Notes: a model not told the origin generated them from the sequence alone. Shown: positions 34,536-43,530, counted from the first letter of the stretch. The stretch is 60,182 bases of DNA from Alphaproteobacteria bacterium (GCA_024642465.1 JAHEBA010000007.1:1-60182), one strand, 5' to 3'. Numbers and translations: made by a program.

Positions 34536-36881
34536 ATGAGCATTCAGAAGTTTGCAGTCGGGCAGGCCGTGCGGCGTGTCGAGGATGAGCGTTTTATGAC
34601 CGGGACGGGCCAGTATGTCGATGACATCCGCCTGCCCAACACTGTCCATGCCGCGTTCGTGCGCTCGCCGTTTGCCCATGCGAAGATCGGCAAGATCGAT
34701 ACGGCGGCGGCAAAGGCCATGCCCGGCGTGCTCAAGGTGCTGACCGGCAAGGACGTGCAGAAGGCAAGCCTCGGGCCGTTTCCGACGGTGACGGCCATCG
34801 ACGGGCTGGACGAGAACGGCGTGGCGGTGCCGGACCGGTTTGCGCTGACCCATGACGTGGCGCGGTTCGTCGGCGACCCGGTGGCGATGGTGATTGCCGA
34901 GACGCAAGCGCAGGCGCAGGCGGCGGCAGAGGCCATCGAGGTCGATTACAAGGACATGCAGCCGGTGGTCGACCTGGCAACCGTGCTCGACAAGAAGACC
35001 AAGGTGATCCACCCGTCGATCAAGTCGAACCGGGCCTACCATTTCCACAAGGGCGACGAGGCGGCCACTGACCACGCGATAGCGAGCGCGGCGCACGTGA
35101 CCACGCTGACCTTCGTCAACAACCGGGTGGCGCCATCGGCAATCGAGCCGCGCGGCAGCCTGGGCGACTATGACGCCGGCAAGGACCAGATGATCCTGTA
35201 CGTCTCGGGTCAGGCGGTGCATGCGCAGAAGGGCCAGATGGCGGCGGCGATCTTCAAGTGCCCGCCCGAGAAGGTGCGCGTGGTGATGCCTGATGTGGGT
35301 GGCGGCTTCGGGGCGAAGAACTTCGTCTACCCGGAAAACGTCATGGTGATGTTTGCCGCAAAGCTGCTGGGCCGGCCGGTGAAATGGATTGCCAGCCGCA
35401 CCGAGAACTTCCTCGCCGAAATTCATGGCCGCGACCACCTGACGACGGCATCGCTGGCGCTGGATGCTGACGGCAGGTTCGTGGCGCTGAAGGTCGAGAC
35501 CAAGGCCAACATGGGCGCTTACCTGTCGTCGTTCGGGACCATCATCCCGACGTCAGCAAGCTGGGTGTCGATGGGCGGCAACTACACCATTCCGGCGATC
35601 TCGATGACCGTGGATGCGGTGTTCACCAACACGGTGCCGGTGGACGCCTATCGCGGTGCGGGGCGGCCCGAGGCTGCCTACGTGATCGAGCGGCTGGTGG
35701 ATCTGGCCGCGCACGAGACGGGGCGCGATCCCGTTGGGCTCAGGCGCAAGAACTTCATCCGCGACTATCCGTTCAAGATGGCGCTGGGCATGGTGATCGA
35801 CTGCGGCGACTTCGAGGGCACGCTGGACAAGGCGCTGCAGGCGCACGACGCGACAGCGTTCGACAAGCGGCGCAAGGCGTCGGCGCGCAAGGGCAAGCTT
35901 CGCGGTCTCGGCGTGTCGAGCTATCTCGAAGTGGTGCTGGGCATGCCGGCCGACTTTGCCGAGATTCGTTTCGACGACGATGGCGGCGTCACGCTGATGA
36001 CCGGCGGCACGGCAACCGGCCAGGGCCACGAGACCACCTACAAGCAGATCATCGCCACCGAGCTCGGCATCGACCCGAGGAAGGTGCGATATGTGAGCGG
36101 CGATACCGACAAGATTGCTACCGGTGGCGGGCACGGCGGGGCACGCTCGCTGATGATCGTCGGTTCGGCGGTGCTGAACACCAGCCACGAGGTCGTCAAC
36201 AAGGGCAAGCAGGCGGCGGCGCACGTGCTGGAAGCGGCGGTGCAGGACATCGAGTTCAAGGCCGGCAAGTTCTCCATTGCCGGGACCGACCGGGCGATTG
36301 CGCTGCTGGACCTGGAAAGGCAGCTGCGCGCCATGGCGGGCTCGCTGCCCGAGGGCGTGCCGGACACGCTGTCATCCTCGCAGACCTTCGAGCGCAAGTC
36401 GTTCAGCTATCCCAACGGGGCGCACGTTTGCGAGGTGGAGGTGGACCCCGAGACCGGCATGATCGACATTACGGGCTACACGGTGGTCGATGATTTCGGC
36501 CGCATCATCAACCCGCTGATTGCTGGCGGACAGGTGATGGGCGGCGCGGTGCAGGGTATCGGGCAGGCCATGCTCGAAGGCGTCGAGTATGACGAGACGG
36601 GTCAGCTTCTGACCGGCTCGTTCATGGACTATTGCATACCGCGCGCCAGTGACATTCCCGACTTCAACCTGCAGTTCAACCAGGATGCGCCGACTGCGTC
36701 CAACCCGCTTGGTGTCAAGGGCGCGGGCGAGGCCGGTGCGACCGGCGCACCACCTGCAGTGGTGAACGCGGTGATGGATGCGCTGAATGATTACGGCATT
36801 GCCCACCTTGACATGCCGCTGACGCCGATCAAGGTCTGGACTGCGATTCAACACTCTCAAGCAAAGGCTGCTGCAGAATGA
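34536..36881 (+). CDS. Xanthine dehydrogenase family molybdopterin-binding subunit (CoxL form II-like)
   Basis: A 781-residue molybdenum hydroxylase large subunit. The family features are present: the N-terminal RRVEDERFMTGTGQYVDDI, the central VGGGFGAKNF, and the C-terminal KGAGEAGATGAPPA with the catalytic glutamate. The active-site loop near residues 371-377 reads AYRGAGR, the form II signature; true CO dehydrogenase has AYRCSFR. So it probably oxidises an aldehyde, purine or other heterocycle. It is odd that neither the FAD-binding medium subunit nor the iron-sulfur small subunit gene is adjacent; a cupin gene follows. Partners may lie elsewhere. Confidence 0.9.
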   Translation: MSIQKFAVGQAVRRVEDERFMTGTGQYVDDIRLPNTVHAAFVRSPFAHAKIGKIDTAAAKAMPGVLKVLTGKDVQKASLGPFPTVTAIDGLDENGVAVPDRFALTHDVARFVGDPVAMVIAETQAQAQAAAEAIEVDYKDMQPVVDLATVLDKKTKVIHPSIKSNRAYHFHKGDEAATDHAIASAAHVTTLTFVNNRVAPSAIEPRGSLGDYDAGKDQMILYVSGQAVHAQKGQMAAAIFKCPPEKVRVVMPDVGGGFGAKNFVYPENVMVMFAAKLLGRPVKWIASRTENFLAEIHGRDHLTTASLALDADGRFVALKVETKANMGAYLSSFGTIIPTSASWVSMGGNYTIPAISMTVDAVFTNTVPVDAYRGAGRPEAAYVIERLVDLAAHETGRDPVGLRRKNFIRDYPFKMALGMVIDCGDFEGTLDKALQAHDATAFDKRRKASARKGKLRGLGVSSYLEVVLGMPADFAEIRFDDDGGVTLMTGGTATGQGHETTYKQIIATELGIDPRKVRYVSGDTDKIATGGGHGGARSLMIVGSAVLNTSHEVVNKGKQAAAHVLEAAVQDIEFKAGKFSIAGTDRAIALLDLERQLRAMAGSLPEGVPDTLSSSQTFERKSFSYPNGAHVCEVEVDPETGMIDITGYTVVDDFGRIINPLIAGGQVMGGAVQGIGQAMLEGVEYDETGQLLTGSFMDYCIPRASDIPDFNLQFNQDAPTASNPLGVKGAGEAGATGAPPAVVNAVMDALNDYGIAHLDMPLTPIKVWTAIQHSQAKAAAE

Positions 36882-37246
36882 CTGGCATTATCGTGATGAG
36901 AACTTCCGGCCCCGGCATGCCGGAGGCCGAGCATGAAGTGGTCGACCCGGCGAAGACGCTTTCGGGCGAACCGGTCAACACCACCACCTGGAACCACTGG
37001 ACCGGCGAGGACGACCGGCTCTATTGCGGCATCTGGGAGTGCGAGCCTGGCAAGATGGCCATGGAGTACGAGGAGTGGGAGTTTGTCCACTTCATCGAGG
37101 GCGAAGCGATCCTGACCAACGACAAGGGCGAAAGCTGGACGCTCAAGGCAGGCGACGGCTTCATCATCCCGGCAGGCTTCAAGGGTACCTGGGAGACGGT
37201 GAAGAAGGTGCGCAAGCACTATGTGATTTTGCTGCCGAAGGGGTGA
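36878..37246 (+). CDS. Cupin domain protein (DUF861 / ureidoglycine aminohydrolase-like fold)
   Basis: A 122-residue single cupin domain. The strand pattern W-x-C-x-PGKMAMEYEEWEFVHFIEGEAILTN and the second cupin motif GDGFIIPAGFKGTWET fit the cupin_3 (DUF861) group, which includes (S)-ureidoglycine aminohydrolase-like proteins. Few metal-binding histidines are present, so catalysis is uncertain. It starts on an ATGA overlap with the molybdenum hydroxylase gene, so the two are coupled. The pairing suggests a step on a purine- or amine-related compound, as inference. Confidence 0.85.
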   Translation: MTGIIVMRTSGPGMPEAEHEVVDPAKTLSGEPVNTTTWNHWTGEDDRLYCGIWECEPGKMAMEYEEWEFVHFIEGEAILTNDKGESWTLKAGDGFIIPAGFKGTWETVKKVRKHYVILLPKG

Positions 37247-37316
37247 GTAACGGTTTTTTCATTTGACCCCGGCCGGATGCGGGATACCTTCTTGCGTCCG
37301 TTCACAGGGGTGTTGC

Positions 37317-37733
37317 TTGCGCAAGCTTTTGAACATGCTGGTCATAGCTGTATGGGTGCTCGCCCAGACGATGACGGCTGCCAACAGTTCAACCCACAGA
37401 ACGGCTGGACACGCGCCATCAGGTCACCCGGCGCATTACACGGCAACAGCCCACTCCATGCATTCGGATGCTTCGGCTGCGGCTGGAGCAACGGCTGGTC
37501 ACGAAATGACCGGACATGGCGTCCATTGCCCCGCGTCCGATCACGGCAAGCCGCCTGCTGGAACCGCGGATGGCAACTGCTGCGACCAGGCCAATTGCCA
37601 TGTTGCAGACTTCGTCGTGGCCAACGCCAGTGTTGAGGCCCGGCATATCGAGACATTCGGCATCGATGGTCAGCGTTCACTCGTCGTGTGGGCGCCACCG
37701 TCACCGCTTCCCCCGCCCAACAGCCACCTCTGA
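37317..37733 (+). CDS. His/Cys-rich exported protein, first gene of the copper operon
   Basis: A 138-residue protein beginning at TTG 37317, 8 bases after AGGGG; the alternative is ATG 37335. A hydrophobic signal (about residues 4-18) is followed by a region packed with histidine and methionine (HRTAGH, GHPAHYTATAHSMHS, GHEMTGHGVH) and a cysteine cluster (NCCDQANCH). It looks like a periplasmic copper-binding or metal-sensing protein. I do not know a named family for it. Its place before an outer-membrane efflux lipoprotein and a multicopper oxidase supports a copper role. Confidence 0.7.
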   Translation: MRKLLNMLVIAVWVLAQTMTAANSSTHRTAGHAPSGHPAHYTATAHSMHSDASAAAGATAGHEMTGHGVHCPASDHGKPPAGTADGNCCDQANCHVADFVVANASVEARHIETFGIDGQRSLVVWAPPSPLPPPNSHL

Positions 37734-37889
37734 AACTTGTTGCGCGATGCTGCGTGATGCCCGCTGGCTGTGAAGCCCCGCGGCCTGCGTAGCCCGTTCG
37801 CGAACCTACTTCAATGCAACAATGAGCGGTTTCGCCTGCGCGTGGCAGGACGGGCTGCGAACAGCAGGGGCGCCTTCGGGCGAGAGTAC

Positions 37890-38117
37890 ATGTCGATTCA
37901 CAAACTTGGGCTGGCGGCGGTGTTGCTGCTCGCTGGTTGCGCGGCACAGGCCGAACCAGACCGTTTCGATGTGCTGTCGCATCGCGATCCGGTTGAACCC
38001 GACCGGGAAACCGCTACGCCTGCCTATCGCAGCGTGCTGTCGGGCTATCACCCGCGGCAGGTCGTCGAGCCAGAGCCCTGGGCCGGTACGCTTCCGGCGG
38101 AAGTGGGTGCGCAATGA
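37890..38117 (+). CDS. Small lipoprotein of the copper operon
   Basis: A 75-residue lipoprotein. The signal peptide ends in LLLAGC with Cys17 as the lipid site. The mature 58 residues are polar and proline-rich (PVEPDRETATPAYRS) with no known domain. Its stop overlaps the ATG of the TolC-type gene by four bases, so it is translationally linked to it. It may be an outer-membrane accessory factor for that efflux protein; function unknown. Confidence 0.75.
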   Translation: MSIHKLGLAAVLLLAGCAAQAEPDRFDVLSHRDPVEPDRETATPAYRSVLSGYHPRQVVEPEPWAGTLPAEVGAQ

Positions 38118-39553
38118 ACGCGCTGAAGTCAATCGCTGCTTGCGGCGTGGCCCTGCTGACCGCTGGATGTGCCACCCAGGCTGAACTGGACCAGTTGTCA
38201 AACCCAACGCTGGGATTTGCCGCGGTGCAGGAGAATGCTGGCCGGACGACAGGAAGCCAAAGCGTCTGGGTGCAGAGCCATGCGGAAGCCGGGGCAACGG
38301 CAAGCCGCGTCCACCAGCTGATCCACAACAAGACCATCGATGCCGATACGGCGGTGCAGGTGGCGCTGCTCAGCAACAAGGGCCTGCAGGCAGCCTATGC
38401 CCAGATCGGCATGTCGGCAGCGGACCTTTGGCAGGAGGCGCTGCCGTCGAACCCAAAGCTGACGGTGGGAATAAACCAGCTCGGCATGGCTCGCACTATT
38501 GAGTCCCTCATCACCTTGAACATTGCCCGGGCGATGACGCGGGAGGCGCGCATGAGTGTAGCCGAAGCGCAGTTGCGCAAGGCCCAGCTTGAGGCCATCG
38601 AGGCCACACTAAAGCTGGCTCATGAAACACGGGTGGCGTGGATCAATGCGGTCTCCGCCTGGGAGCGGGCCGGCCACGTCAAACAGGCGATTGCCGCGGC
38701 TGATGCAGGGTCCGATCTCGCCATGCAGCTGGGCAAGACAGGAGCTCTTCCAAAGGCCGAGCAGGCACGCGAGCACGTGAATTATGCGGAGCTTACCGCT
38801 CAGCTGGCGAGCGCCCGGCTGGAAGCGCGTGAGGCCAAGCAGGTGCTGATCCGCAAGATGGGCGTATGGGGCAAGGACACGGTGTTCAAGGTGCCCAATG
38901 CGCTTCCGCCGTTGCCGCGTCATGCCAAACGCACACGCGCCGTGGTGGCCAGGGCGCTCAACAATCGCATCGACCTGATGATCGCCAAGGCGGACCTGGA
39001 GATGGTGGCGCGTAAGCATGGCCTGACGCAGGCCACGCGCTACCTGACCGACCTGGACCTGACCGGTGGGGCAGAGATCGAACGGGAGGATGGCGACGAT
39101 ACAGTCACCCCGAACATCGAGGTCGACCTGGTGATCCCGATCTTCGACAGCGGCGAAGCGCGGCTGCGCAAGGCTGAGATGGCCTATATGCGCTCAGCCA
39201 ACCTGCTGGCCCAGCGGGCGGCGGAGATCCGCTCGGAAGCCGCCAGCGCCTACGAGATGTATCTCGGCCGGCACGAGATTGCCCGCCATCACATCGAGGC
39301 GGTAGCGCCGCTGCGCAAGGTGCTGGAAGAGCAGGCGCTGCTCAACAACAACGGCATGATCACCAGCACGTTCGAGCTGCTGCAGGACGTCAAGGCCAAG
39401 GTGGGCTCCGACCTGCAGGCCGACATGGCCAAGCGTGACTTCTGGCTGGCGGAGGCGAACCTGAAGGCGGCGATCTATGGCGGCGGCAGCGGGGCAGCCG
39501 GGGGCGGTGGAATGCCGGTCCTTGCCGATGCTGGTGGCGCGGGAGGGCATTGA
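38114..39553 (+). CDS. TolC-family outer-membrane efflux lipoprotein
   Basis: A 479-residue outer-membrane factor of the TolC/CusC type with a lipobox (LLTAGC, Cys19). The long helical regions with heptad character (for example the EAQLRKAQLEAIEATLKLAH stretch) and the second half with IEVDLVIPIFDSGEARLRKAEMAYMRS, similar to the TolC family end-of-repeat motif VPIFDGG, support it. It belongs to the copper operon. No RND pump or periplasmic adaptor gene is in the window, so the inner partner is unknown. A glycine-rich C-terminal tail follows. Confidence 0.87.
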   Translation: MNALKSIAACGVALLTAGCATQAELDQLSNPTLGFAAVQENAGRTTGSQSVWVQSHAEAGATASRVHQLIHNKTIDADTAVQVALLSNKGLQAAYAQIGMSAADLWQEALPSNPKLTVGINQLGMARTIESLITLNIARAMTREARMSVAEAQLRKAQLEAIEATLKLAHETRVAWINAVSAWERAGHVKQAIAAADAGSDLAMQLGKTGALPKAEQAREHVNYAELTAQLASARLEAREAKQVLIRKMGVWGKDTVFKVPNALPPLPRHAKRTRAVVARALNNRIDLMIAKADLEMVARKHGLTQATRYLTDLDLTGGAEIEREDGDDTVTPNIEVDLVIPIFDSGEARLRKAEMAYMRSANLLAQRAAEIRSEAASAYEMYLGRHEIARHHIEAVAPLRKVLEEQALLNNNGMITSTFELLQDVKAKVGSDLQADMAKRDFWLAEANLKAAIYGGGSGAAGGGGMPVLADAGGAGGH

Positions 39554-39596
39554 AGATGTGTTGCATTCACACATTTATCGCCAAGGAGACCAATCA

Positions 39597-40970
39597 ATGA
39601 CCGATATCATATCGAGACGGCAGGTATTGGGCACCGGCCTGGCGCTGACCGGCGGCGCGCTGGCCGCGCCTGCCATTGCGCAAGGATTGCCGGAGGCGGC
39701 GACAGCCACGTCGGCTGAAACGCAAAAGCCACTGGCGCCCACCTCCGGACCCGATCACTACCAGCCGGTGGTGACGCTGAACGGCTGGACGCTGCCGTGG
39801 CGGATGAAGGATGGCGTCAAGGAGTTCCACCTGGTGGCCGAGCCGGTTGAGCGCGAGATGTCGCCGGGCATGGTGGCACGGCTGTGGGGCTTCAATGGCC
39901 AGTCGCCGGGTCCGACCATCGAGGCGGTGGAAGGCGACCGGGTACGCATCTTCGTGACAAATCGGCTGCCGGAACATACGGCAGTGCACTGGCACGGTCA
40001 GTTGCTGCCGTCAGGCATGGACGGGGTGAGCGGTCTGTCCCAGCCGCCGATCAAGCCCGGCAAGACCTTCGTCTACGAGTTCGAGCTGAAGAAGTCCGGC
40101 ACCTTCATGTACCACTCGCATGGCGACGAGATGGTGCAGATGGCAATGGGCATGATGGGCATGTTCATCGTGCACCCGAAGGACCCAGCGTTCATGCGGG
40201 TGGACCGGGACTTCCTGATCATGCTCAACGCCTTCGACATCGCACCGGGATCATATGTGCCGAAGGTCATGACCATGACCGACTTCAACCTGTGGTGCTG
40301 GAACAGCCGGATCTTCCCCGGCATCGACCCGCTGGTGGTGGCGAAGAATGACCGGGTCCGGGTTCGCGTTGGCAACCTGACCATGACGAACCATCCCATC
40401 CACATGCACGGTTACGACTTCGAGGTGACCGGCACCGACGGCGGCTGGGTGCCGAAGGAAGCCCGCTGGCGCGAAGTCACCATCGACATTCCCGTCGGCG
40501 CCATGCGGGCCTACGAGTTCGACGCCATCTATGAGGGCGACTGGGCAATCCATTGCCACAAGTCGCACCACACCATGAACGCCATGGGGCATGATGTGCC
40601 CACGCAGATCGGCATGGACGCGAAAAGCCACATGAAAAAGGTGCGCCGTGTGCAACCGGAGTTCATGGCCATGGGCCAGAACGGCATGGCCGAGATGGGC
40701 TCGATGGAAATGCCGCTGCCGGACAACACCATCCCTATGATGACCGGGTGGGCGCAGTTCGGTCCAGTGGAGATGGGCGGCATGTTCTCGGTGGTGAAGG
40801 TGCGCGACGGGCTGGCAGCGGACGATTACGGCGATCCGGGCTGGTTCAAGCACCCGGAAGGCACCGTAGCCTACGAATGGACCGGCGATGTGCCGGCGCC
40901 TGCCCGCGCCAATAGTGCGCAGACGCAATACCCGGTGCGGGAGGCATCGATTGATCAGAAGCCCGAATGA
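39597..40970 (+). CDS. Tat-exported multicopper oxidase
   Basis: A 457-residue multicopper oxidase that probably oxidises Cu(I) in the periplasm. A twin-arginine signal (SRRQVLG, 6-12) leads. Copper ligands are HWHG (131-134), HSHGDEM (173-179), HPIHMHG and HCHKSHHTMNAMGHD, the last carrying the type 1 site. A methionine-rich tail (MGQNGMAEMGSMEMP) after it resembles the CopA/CueO Cu(I) binding region. The ATG at 39597 with AAGGAG upstream is the start; an open frame back to 39477 overlaps the previous gene. It follows the outer-membrane efflux protein and precedes a CusF-like gene. Confidence 0.92.
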   Translation: MTDIISRRQVLGTGLALTGGALAAPAIAQGLPEAATATSAETQKPLAPTSGPDHYQPVVTLNGWTLPWRMKDGVKEFHLVAEPVEREMSPGMVARLWGFNGQSPGPTIEAVEGDRVRIFVTNRLPEHTAVHWHGQLLPSGMDGVSGLSQPPIKPGKTFVYEFELKKSGTFMYHSHGDEMVQMAMGMMGMFIVHPKDPAFMRVDRDFLIMLNAFDIAPGSYVPKVMTMTDFNLWCWNSRIFPGIDPLVVAKNDRVRVRVGNLTMTNHPIHMHGYDFEVTGTDGGWVPKEARWREVTIDIPVGAMRAYEFDAIYEGDWAIHCHKSHHTMNAMGHDVPTQIGMDAKSHMKKVRRVQPEFMAMGQNGMAEMGSMEMPLPDNTIPMMTGWAQFGPVEMGGMFSVVKVRDGLAADDYGDPGWFKHPEGTVAYEWTGDVPAPARANSAQTQYPVREASIDQKPE

Positions 40971-40996
40971 AACGCAAACCAGAAAGGAACCTGCAA

Positions 40997-41284
40997 ATGA
41001 AACTGATGGAGTCTCTCGCCCTGGCTGTCGGCATCGCGTTGACTGCCACCACCGCTTTTGCGGAAGACGTGGTGTGGACCAAGGGAGAAGTGGTGAAGGT
41101 GGACCTTGCCCAGAGCAAGGTGACGGTCAAGCACGAGGATATCAAGAACCTCGATATGCCCAGCATGACCATGGTGTTCTTTGCGCCCGAGAAAACAGTG
41201 ATCGAAGGCTTGAAGGCCGGCGACAAGAAGGAGTTCGAGTTTGGCGACATGAACGGACGAATGATCGTCAAGCAGGTGAAGTGA
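40997..41284 (+). CDS. CusF-like periplasmic copper-binding protein
   Basis: A 95-residue exported protein with a signal peptide ending near TAFA (about residue 22). The mature part is a small OB-fold copper chaperone: H46 then M54, M57 and M59 in LDMPSMTMVF match the His/Met ligands of CusF, but the tryptophan that caps Cu(I) in CusF (W44 there) is replaced by Met54. The start is ATG 40997 after AAAGGA. It should pass copper to the oxidase or exporter of this operon. Confidence 0.88.
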   Translation: MKLMESLALAVGIALTATTAFAEDVVWTKGEVVKVDLAQSKVTVKHEDIKNLDMPSMTMVFFAPEKTVIEGLKAGDKKEFEFGDMNGRMIVKQVK

Positions 41285-41390
41285 GCCCTGGTCAGCGTGG
41301 CGGCAGCCGCGAGCCAGGTCTTGCGGCGCGCGCGGCGCATCTGCCACAGGTCAGCTCATCAATCGGAAAACAAGACATAGAGGGACAAAT

Positions 41391-41849
41391 ATGAAGCTCA
41401 TCAGGCAAGCAATCGACATTGCCCTTGTTGCGGGTGCGGCCTCCGGCATCGTCATGGCTCATGACGGTGCGACCGGCATGGTCATGCAGCGCATGGAGGC
41501 GATGAAGGAAATCGGCAGCAGCATGAAGGCCATAGGCGCCATGGTGAAGGGCGAGAGGGAGTTCGACGGCGCCGCCGTTGAGGCAGCGGCCGGGGTCATT
41601 GCCGGCCATGCCAAGCACATGCCGCACATGTTCCCGGAAGGCTCGCTCGACAAGCCGACCGAGGCGCTGCCGGTGATATGGGCACGCTGGGACGACTTCA
41701 CCGGCATTGCGAAGAAGATGGAGGCCGATGCGATTGCGCTGGCAGAAGCCGGAAAGACCGCAAGCTCTGCCCAGGATATCCTGCCGTCGCTTGCCGAAGT
41801 CGGGAAGAGCTGCAAGGCATGCCACCAGGACTTCAGGCAGGCCAAGTAA
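41391..41849 (+). CDS. Cytochrome c' (class II c-type cytochrome)
   Basis: A 152-residue exported four-helix cytochrome. The haem-binding CKACH is near the C-terminus (Cys141, Cys144, His145), as in class II cytochromes, and an N-terminal signal (about residues 1-22) leads. Several methionines and histidines sit on helix 1 and 3 (MVMQRMEAMKEIG; GHAKHMPHMFPEG). It ends the copper operon. Cytochrome c' binds NO or accepts electrons; a role in copper or nitrosative stress is inferred from the position. Confidence 0.88.
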   Translation: MKLIRQAIDIALVAGAASGIVMAHDGATGMVMQRMEAMKEIGSSMKAIGAMVKGEREFDGAAVEAAAGVIAGHAKHMPHMFPEGSLDKPTEALPVIWARWDDFTGIAKKMEADAIALAEAGKTASSAQDILPSLAEVGKSCKACHQDFRQAK

Positions 41850-42006
41850 CGCAAGCTTCCGGCATGCAGTCCGTCACAACCGGTAATTGTTAATCATTCG
41901 TTACAGTGCCGCTTCAATATTGCACAGCGTTGTTCTAGGATTTCTGACGTAGGGGCCGCGCTGAATGCACTGGCGGCCCGGGTTTGTGAGTTCGGGGGGA
42001 CTGGCG

Positions 42007-42744
42007 ATGAGCTTCATGGAGGCGGCGTGCGTCGTGCATGAGCACCGTGGCGATGTGGAATGCGTGAACGATCTCGGGTTCGATATCTCGGGACGCATCA
42101 TGCAGCAGCTTGCCCTCAGCCTGGCGCCGGGCCAGCGTGTGGCGACGTGGAGAAGCGCCGTCATCGCCCATGATCACCTGATCAGCTTCGAGAGTGCAGG
42201 CCATCCGGCGCTGGTGATGGCTGCGTGCATCGGCCCGGCACCGGCACGGCTGGTGCTTTCGCCCGGCGGGCAGGTGGGTGCGGTCAATCTATCCGGCATG
42301 GCAGGGCGCATGCTATTGCCGCAAGACAGTTTCCTGGCAGCCGGGCCGGGCGTCAGGCTGCGGCCCTACAGCCAGTTCCACGGGCTGACCAGCCGGCGGC
42401 GTCCGGACGGCCTGCAGCTGATGCTTGCGGAAGGCAATGGATGGCTGTTCTCGGGTGGTCAGGGAGAGGTGTCCGAAATGACGCTCAACGCTGGCGATAC
42501 CCTTGCCGTGCATGGCGGTGCCATCGCGGCCTTGAGCGCAACGGTGGTGATCGACAGCGTGGAGCAATGCGCCTTCGGTGCAGGCGGCTCAGCGGTCATG
42601 GCGTTGCTGCGTGGGCCGGGCCGGGTGTGGCTGCAGTCGGCCGGTGAAACCCATGAGGTGGTGACAGCGTTGTCTGGCCGCGGCAATCTGGCCGCGCAGC
42701 AAGCGGAAAGGCCTTTGGGCCTGATCGCACGGCGGGCAACCTGA
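42007..42744 (+). CDS. AIM24 family protein
   Basis: A 245-residue protein with the beta-helix-like pattern of the AIM24 (TIGR00266) family: a mid segment APGVRLRPYSQFHG-like, the GNGWLFSGGQGEVSEMTLNAGDTLAVHGG region, and the terminal LRGPGRVWLQSAGETHEV, equivalent to the family end motif. The role in bacteria is unknown; the yeast protein affects mitochondrial cristae. The ATG at 42007 is preferred over an in-frame ATG at 41965 because it follows GGGGGAC. The 157-base gap upstream to the cytochrome gene likely holds a promoter. Confidence 0.7.
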   Translation: MSFMEAACVVHEHRGDVECVNDLGFDISGRIMQQLALSLAPGQRVATWRSAVIAHDHLISFESAGHPALVMAACIGPAPARLVLSPGGQVGAVNLSGMAGRMLLPQDSFLAAGPGVRLRPYSQFHGLTSRRRPDGLQLMLAEGNGWLFSGGQGEVSEMTLNAGDTLAVHGGAIAALSATVVIDSVEQCAFGAGGSAVMALLRGPGRVWLQSAGETHEVVTALSGRGNLAAQQAERPLGLIARRAT

Positions 42745-42754
42745 GGACCAAGCA

Positions 42755-43510
42755 ATGCATCGAACAGCCCTGATTACCGGTGCCGCCAAGCGGATTGGGC
42801 GGTGCCTGGCCATCGACCTTGCCCGTCAGGGATGGGACATCGCGGTGCACTACAATTCGTCCGGGGGCGCGGCACGCGAGGTGGCAGACGAGATCAAGGC
42901 TGCCGGCCGGCGCGCCGCGGTCGTTCAGGGCGACCTTGCAGACCCGGCTGCGCCGCAATCGATCATCGCGCAAGCGGTTGCGGAACTGGGACCTCTGACC
43001 TGCCTGGTCAACAACGCCTCACGGTTCGAGCCGGACATGGCGGACACGGTGACGGTGCAGCAGTGGGACCTGCACCTCAACACCAACCTGCGCTCGCCGG
43101 TATTTCTTGCCCAGGCATTTGCCGCGCAACTGCCGCAAGGCGAGAATGGCAACATCATCAACATCATCGACCAGCGGGTATGGAAGCTCAATCCGACCTT
43201 CTTCTCCTACACGGCATCGAAGTCGGCGCTGTGGACGGTGACCCGCACGCTGGCCCAGTCGCTGGCGCCGCGGATCCGGGTCAACGCCATCGGCCCCGGA
43301 CCGGCGTTGCCGAACGTGCGGATGAACGAGCAGGATTTCGCCAAGCAGGCGTCGCTGACGCTTCTGAACCGCGGGACGTCGCCAGAGGAAATCTCCGCCG
43401 CGCTGATGTTCATACTGTCGGCTCCGGCCTTGACCGGACAGATGATCGTGCTGGATGGTGGGCAGCATCTCGTCTGGCAGACGCCGGACGTGACAGACGT
43501 CAACGAATAG
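42755..43510 (+). CDS. SDR oxidoreductase, FolM/pteridine-reductase-like
   Basis: A 251-residue short-chain reductase. The cofactor motif is TGAAKRIG (8-15); an arginine at this place (TGxxxRxG) is the mark of pteridine reductases and FolM, where it binds NADPH and pterin. YTASK (YxxxK), NNAS and the end LDGGQHL are typical. It lies 20 bases before folB, which makes a dihydrobiopterin or dihydromonapterin reductase role in folate or tetrahydromonapterin synthesis likely. It begins 10 bases after the AIM24 gene. Confidence 0.85.
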   Translation: MHRTALITGAAKRIGRCLAIDLARQGWDIAVHYNSSGGAAREVADEIKAAGRRAAVVQGDLADPAAPQSIIAQAVAELGPLTCLVNNASRFEPDMADTVTVQQWDLHLNTNLRSPVFLAQAFAAQLPQGENGNIINIIDQRVWKLNPTFFSYTASKSALWTVTRTLAQSLAPRIRVNAIGPGPALPNVRMNEQDFAKQASLTLLNRGTSPEEISAALMFILSAPALTGQMIVLDGGQHLVWQTPDVTDVNE

Positions 43511-43530
43511 CCTGCAAGTGAGTAGATGCG

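Noticed and set aside
34536..36881. Aerobic CO dehydrogenase large subunit (CoxL form I)
   Set aside because: The active-site loop is AYRGAGR, not AYRCSFR, and the other CO dehydrogenase genes are absent.
37263..37290. TTGACC ... TACCTT promoter before the copper operon, as a MerR/CueR-type site
   Set aside because: The spacer is about 16 bases, not the 19-20 of MerR-type promoters, and no CueR palindrome is present.
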